A model generated the notes under the pieces. It was not told where the DNA came from. It did not search any database and saw only the letters and a program-made list of their open reading frames with translations. 10,195 nt of DNA from Chloroflexota bacterium. Its GTDB lineage: Bacteria > Chloroflexota > Ktedonobacteria > Ktedonobacterales > Ktedonobacteraceae. How positions within the stretch are numbered: the stretch's first letter is position 1; each line of letters begins with the position of its first letter. Both the position numbers and the translations under genes were made by a program. Positions 6,935-10,195 of this stretch are shown in pieces. Location of the stretch: contig VBHV01000469.1 of the NCBI GenBank assembly GCA_005881995.1, positions 1-10,195 on the forward strand, read 5' to 3'.

Positions 6935-8209
6935 ATGTCGGCTATCACGCTCGCGGTCCTGGGTGGAAGTGGAGTTGCAACACCAGCGCTCATACAGGCA
7001 TTGCTGGATTGGACAGGACATGTCCAGCATCGACCAGAACTGCGCGTTGTGTTACTGGGACGCTCTCCAGAGAAGCTGGAGCGTGTACGCGCGGTGTGCG
7101 AGCAGATGGTACGGGATGCACATCCAATCATAAATATAGAAGCAACGACTGATCTACGTGTGGGACTGAAAAAGGCGAATTATGTGCTGAATCAGGTGCG
7201 CGTTGGAGGGCTTGAAGCGCGTGCCCATGACGAAACCTTTCCCCAGGCGCTCGGTTTTCCCGGAGAAGAGACGGTTGGGCCGGGCGGCTTTGCCAATGCG
7301 CTGCGTACTCTTCCCGTTGTTGTTGCAGCGCTGCGCGTGGTGAATGAAGTTGCGCCCAATGCCGTCGTGTTAAATCTCACCAACCCTGCCAGCCTTGTGC
7401 AGTACGCGGCATCGCTTTACACGCATACGAATATTCTCAGCCTGTGCGATTCGCCCATCACGCTGGGAGAAGACCTGGCAAAGCTGGTGGAGCAGCCGCG
7501 TTCAGCAGTGGAAATTGGATACCTGGGCATGAATCACCTGGGTTGGGTTGTCTCCATGTGCAACGCGGAACAGGATTTGATGCCTCTCGCGCTGGAGCGT
7601 ATCGATCGGCTGGCATACCTGGGTGTGGATGCCACGTATATACGCGCCAGCCGGGCCATTCCAATTCCCTATGTGCGCTATTATCTCCATCCCGAACGCA
7701 TGCTCGCGCAGCAGCAGGGGAAAACACCCCGCGCTCGCCAGTTGTTGGCACTCGAAGAAGAATTGCTGAGCCATTACGAGCGTCTTAGTGCACTAGATGA
7801 TGGCGGAGTCTCTGCATCAACAGCAGTAGCGAAACGAGGAGCCGTCTGGTACAGCGCCATCATAGTACCTGTACTCGATGCGCTCATCAACGATCATCCT
7901 AGGATGGAAATCGTAAGCGTTGCCAACGAGCACCTGATTCCCTGGTTGCCGCCTGAGACGGTCGTAGAGGTTCCTTGCAGGATTGACGCTCAGGGCGCCC
8001 ATCCTCTGCCTGTGCCGGAGTACCTGCTGCCCCTTGAATTGCGCACGCTGCTCTATTCCCTGGCTCTCTATGAGGAACTGGCCGCGCCCGCCATTATCGA
8101 ACACAACCGCGACCTGGCATTGCGCGCACTTGTTGCTCATCCTATGGTGCACACCGTCGAACGCGCCGAGCGTGTACTGAACGCCGTGTGGCCTACCGGA
8201 GGTATCTAA
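6935..8209 (+). CDS. GH4-family NAD-dependent glycosidase-like protein (6-phospho-glucosidase type)
   Basis: 424 residues, normal for glycoside hydrolase family 4, which cleaves glycosides by NAD+- and metal-dependent oxidation at C3, elimination and reduction rather than ordinary hydrolysis. GGAGG lies five bases before the ATG. The NAD-binding loop is VLGGSGVATPAL near 8-19. Other landmarks are RVGGLEARAHDE at 89-100, EETVGPGGF at 111-119 (usually QET), NLTNPASLV at 147-155, the metal cysteine motif CDSP at 171-174, the metal histidine in GMNHLGW (H201) and the probable base tyrosine in IPYVRYY (Y246). The motif after Cys separates subgroups in this family: 6-phospho-alpha-glucosidases such as GlvA have CDMP, while 6-phospho-beta-glucosidases usually have CNxP. 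Here it is CDSP. The C-terminal NEHLIPWLPP (331-340) replaces the common NxGaIpnLP. Specificity therefore cannot be assigned. It sits in a probable operon with the aminotransferase upstream, and its last codons carry the ribosome binding site of the ROK gene. Confidence 0.9.
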   Translation: MSAITLAVLGGSGVATPALIQALLDWTGHVQHRPELRVVLLGRSPEKLERVRAVCEQMVRDAHPIINIEATTDLRVGLKKANYVLNQVRVGGLEARAHDETFPQALGFPGEETVGPGGFANALRTLPVVVAALRVVNEVAPNAVVLNLTNPASLVQYAASLYTHTNILSLCDSPITLGEDLAKLVEQPRSAVEIGYLGMNHLGWVVSMCNAEQDLMPLALERIDRLAYLGVDATYIRASRAIPIPYVRYYLHPERMLAQQQGKTPRARQLLALEEELLSHYERLSALDDGGVSASTAVAKRGAVWYSAIIVPVLDALINDHPRMEIVSVANEHLIPWLPPETVVEVPCRIDAQGAHPLPVPEYLLPLELRTLLYSLALYEELAAPAIIEHNRDLALRALVAHPMVHTVERAERVLNAVWPTGGI

Positions 8210-8211
8210 TC

Positions 8212-9169
8212 ATGGAGGATGACCCTGGCGATCGCTCTGGTGAAACCTGCATCGGCGCGCTCGATATTGGGGGGACAAAAATCCTGGCGGGGATCATCGA
8301 TCCATCGGGGAAAATTGTAGCGCGCCGTAGTATTGGGACGCTGGCGGAGCGTGGTGCTGAAGATGTCGTTGCGCGCTGTGTCTCACTGTTGCGTGAGTTA
8401 GCGCGAGAAGCGCAGGTGGCGGTTGAGATGCTGGCGGGGATTGGTTGTAGTGTACCCGGCCCCTTAGATCCCGAGGGTGGCGTAGTGCTGTTCTCGCCCA
8501 ACCTGGGCTGGCGCAATGTACCCCTCGCGCAATGGTTACGGCATCAATGTGGTGTTCCGGTAGAGATCGAGGATGATGCCCGCTGTGCCGCGTCAGGTGA
8601 GGCGCGCAGGGGCGCGGCACGCGGTGCAGCAATGGCTGTCTATATCACCATTAGCACGGGTATTGGCGGTGGCCTGATCATCAATGGGCGCGTCTATCGC
8701 GGCGCGCATGGTTTCGCGGGTGAAATAGGGCATATGACGCTGGAAGCTAACGGCCCTCCCTGTTCATGCGGCAATAACGGCTGCTTTGAAAGTCTGGCGT
8801 CCGGTTCCGCCATTGCTGCGCGTGCGCGCCAGGCTCTACTGCACGGGGACGAAACTACTCTTGACTGCCGAACAGGTCATTCAGGCGGCGCAAGCTGGCG
8901 ATGCCGTTGCCACGCGTATCGTTGAGGCGGCAGGCGTCTACGTAGGTATTGGATTGGCAGCAGTAGCTACTGCCTTTGATCCGCAAATTATTGTGCTAGG
9001 TGGCGGCGTTGTACGCCAGGAGGGAATACTGCTCAGGCGGGCATATGAGACGTTTCGGGAGCGCGCGCTTGCGCCGCTTGGATCGCTTGTGCCCATTGTA
9101 CCCGCCGCATTGGGCGACGAGAGCGGTCTTTGGGGAGCAGTTGCATTAATTGAAGATCGTATCAGGTAA
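8212..9169 (+). pseudogene. ROK-family sugar kinase (glucokinase/amino-sugar kinase type), frameshifted
   Basis: Two frames together make one full-length ROK protein of about 319 residues. The first, from ATG 8212 (GGAGG at 8198-8202, inside the end of the GH4 gene, whose stop is 2 bases upstream), carries the ATP-binding ALDIGGTK at 16-23, the catalytic aspartate region EIEDDARCA (D122 by analogy to ENDAN), GIGGGLIING, GEIGHM (H174) and the zinc motif CSCGNNGCFE (C184, C186, C191). Near codon 216 (8851-8862) the ROK sequence jumps by +1 into the frame reading LLTAEQVIQAAQAGDA, then DPQIIVLGGGV, ending at TAA 9167-9169. Without a shift the protein would end after 26 unrelated residues at 8925, without its C-terminal helical half. 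ROK kinases phosphorylate glucose, GlcNAc, ManNAc, allose or fructose; which one cannot be read here. The break could be a real mutation or a sequencing error. Confidence 0.85.
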
Positions 9170-9187
9170 TCAGGTAGATATCTAATT

Positions 9188-9280
9188 ATGCAACGCCCGA
9201 TTACTGGCGCATTTGCCGAACAGCTTGCGCTGAAATCTGATGTTTGAAAGGAGGTGAAAGACGTAAGGGTGCAATTATAA
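9188..9280 (+). other. Possible small-peptide gene or gene remnant with an in-frame TGA
   Basis: ATG 9188 opens a 19-codon frame (MQRPITGAFAEQLALKSDV) closed by TGA at 9245-9247. The same frame then continues for ten codons as KEVKDVRVQL to TAA 9278-9280. The stretch AAAGGAGGTGA at 9247-9257 is a perfect complement of the usual 16S anti-Shine-Dalgarno, yet no useful start codon follows it: GTG 9269 gives three codons. Either it codes for KEV by chance or it is the ribosome binding site of a gene lost downstream. There is no recognisable ribosome binding site before ATG 9188 beyond a weak AGGTAG. I do not recognise the peptide. Confidence 0.25.
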
Positions 9281-9301
9281 ACATTAATAAATTGTTCGGG
9301 T

Positions 9302-9384
9302 ATCTGTAGGGGCGCCATTCATGGCGCCCGAGATGCAGGGAATCGGCCTGAAAGGTGGGCGCCATGAATGACGCCCCTACAGAT
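9302..9384. repeat. 83-bp inverted-repeat element (MITE/REP-like)
   Basis: Arms of 28 bases at 9302-9329 and 9357-9384 are reverse complements with a single mismatch (a T-G wobble in the folded form), around a 27-base centre. Each arm is itself a palindrome of the form GGGCGCCAT-2 bases-ATGGCGCCC, so the element can form one long hairpin or two small ones. The arms begin ATCTGTAGGG, as does the element at 2609. It lies in the gap between the ROK gene and the permease, ending 47 bases before the permease ATG. There is no poly-T tract, no coding capacity, and no clear target-site duplication at its ends. Confidence 0.88.
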
Positions 9385-9431
9385 CATAATCTTGGATGTG
9401 TCCAGTTCTTCGTACTACATTTGGAGGTAAT

Positions 9432-10195
9432 ATGGCTAGATATGCCGAGGGCGCCAGTTCAGCGCCAACCGTCTTTGTTCGCCAGGCGACAGGCCTGGTG
9501 CGTGAACTCTCCTGGTTCGATACCTTCATTATGGTGTTCGCCATCCTCAATGTGCCCCTGGGTCTCTCCGAGGTAGCGGCCTTCGCGACAGGCGCAAGCG
9601 CGTACCCTTCCGCGAATATGCCACTGGCGTTCATTCTTTCTGCCCCGGCCATGCTCACGCTTGGTATGGTGTACGCACTATTTACGGCAGCCATGCCGCG
9701 CTCCGGAGGAGACTATGTGTGGGCCAGTCGCATCCTTCACCCCTCGATTGGCTTCGGCGTCAACTTCTTCGTCTCGTTTATCCTGCTGTCGAGCGCCGGG
9801 CTGAATAGTTTGTTGATGGCGACGTGGTTCTTGCCGCCCGTCTTTCATATCATCGGCCTGGATAACGTAGCTGCATTTTGCGCCGATACGACAGGCTTTG
9901 GCGCGGTTACAGTAGGTACCATTGTGACGCTGTTATTGCTTGGCGTATTCTTGCTCGGTTTGCGCAGGGTGCGCCAGATCATGTTTGGCCTGTTCGCGTT
10001 CATCATGGCTGGCACCATTTTCTGGCTGATTTTGCTCTTCGTCTTACCGCATAGCGATTTTGTCGCGAGCTTCAATGCTGGTCAGGGCAGTGGAGCTTAC
10101 CAGTCTGTACTTAATAACGCTGCCAAAGCAGGCTTCGCAATCTTGCCCAGCGCGGTCTTCCTGAATACCTTCTCGGCGGTCATCTACGCCTTCCA
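9432..10195 (+). CDS. APC-superfamily amino acid permease, N-terminal part (cut by right edge)
   Basis: Open from ATG 9432 for 254 codons to the window end; TTGGAGGTAAT gives GGAGG five bases before the start. The cytoplasmic N-terminus (about 27 residues) leads into hydrophobic segments near 28-50, 62-86, 105-135, 155-178, 182-206 and from about 240 onward. The motif PRSGGDYVWASRILHP at 89-104, after the second segment, is typical of APC-superfamily amino acid/polyamine transporters (the conserved P-R/K-S-G-G-x-Y/F loop). These are proton- or cation-coupled or exchange transporters of the inner membrane. The substrate cannot be told from this half. It follows the ROK gene by 262 bases with an inverted repeat in between, so it is probably transcribed separately from the sugar cluster. 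I found no convincing promoter in the 47 bases after the repeat. Confidence 0.88.
   Translation, partial: MARYAEGASSAPTVFVRQATGLVRELSWFDTFIMVFAILNVPLGLSEVAAFATGASAYPSANMPLAFILSAPAMLTLGMVYALFTAAMPRSGGDYVWASRILHPSIGFGVNFFVSFILLSSAGLNSLLMATWFLPPVFHIIGLDNVAAFCADTTGFGAVTVGTIVTLLLLGVFLLGLRRVRQIMFGLFAFIMAGTIFWLILLFVLPHSDFVASFNAGQGSGAYQSVLNNAAKAGFAILPSAVFLNTFSAVIYAF

Noticed and set aside
9188..9280. Selenocysteine at the in-frame TGA
   Set aside because: The ten codons after the TGA are too short for a selenoprotein domain, no convincing SECIS-like hairpin follows, and no redox context is visible.
9302..9384. Rho-independent terminator after the ROK gene
   Set aside because: The hairpin is strong but no T-run follows either arm, and the same palindrome family occurs between divergent promoters at 2609, so a repeat element is the better call.
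9392..9420. Promoter for the permease (TTGGAT / CTACAT)
   Set aside because: The spacing is acceptable but the hexamers are weak, and the predicted start would fall inside the ribosome binding site.

Overview
The window looks like chromosomal DNA from a soil-type Chloroflexota bacterium, most likely of the Ktedonobacteria. This is inference from mid-range GC, Ser/Thr kinase plus WD40 proteins, a form II CoxL-like molybdenum hydroxylase, and small palindromic intergenic repeats. No rRNA, tRNA, CRISPR array, integrase or transposase was seen.

Layout. The minus strand (1-2524) carries a complete CoxL/xanthine-dehydrogenase-type large subunit, with the start of another gene 11 bases downstream that runs off the left edge. 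A 327-base divergent intergenic region (2525-2851) holds a palindrome, a 32-bp direct repeat and a good sigma-70-type promoter reading right. That promoter serves a Ser/Thr protein kinase (2852-3661) and an overlapping membrane-anchored seven-blade WD40 protein (3621-4877). The two are probably halves of one receptor-like kinase or its translationally coupled split form. A second good promoter with a perfect palindromic operator candidate (4909-4971) precedes a sugar-type cluster. That cluster comprises a disrupted GntR/HutC regulator (5000-5696), a DegT/DnrJ/EryC1 PLP aminotransferase (5732-6892), a GH4-like NAD-dependent glycosidase (6935-8209) and a frameshifted ROK-family sugar kinase (8212-9169). 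After a 262-base intergenic stretch, which contains an 83-bp inverted-repeat element, an APC-superfamily permease starts at 9432 and runs off the right edge.

How they may work together. GntR(UTRA), GH4, ROK kinase and a sugar aminotransferase, with short gaps and strong ribosome binding sites, suggest uptake-linked processing of a glycoside or amino sugar. GH4 enzymes work through a 3-keto intermediate and DegT enzymes aminate keto sugars, so a 3-amino-sugar route is a testable but unproven idea.

Three reading frames are broken: kinase/WD40, GntR and ROK. All three breaks have the same net phase change (+1). They may be real decay or splitting, or sequence errors; this cannot be decided from the window.
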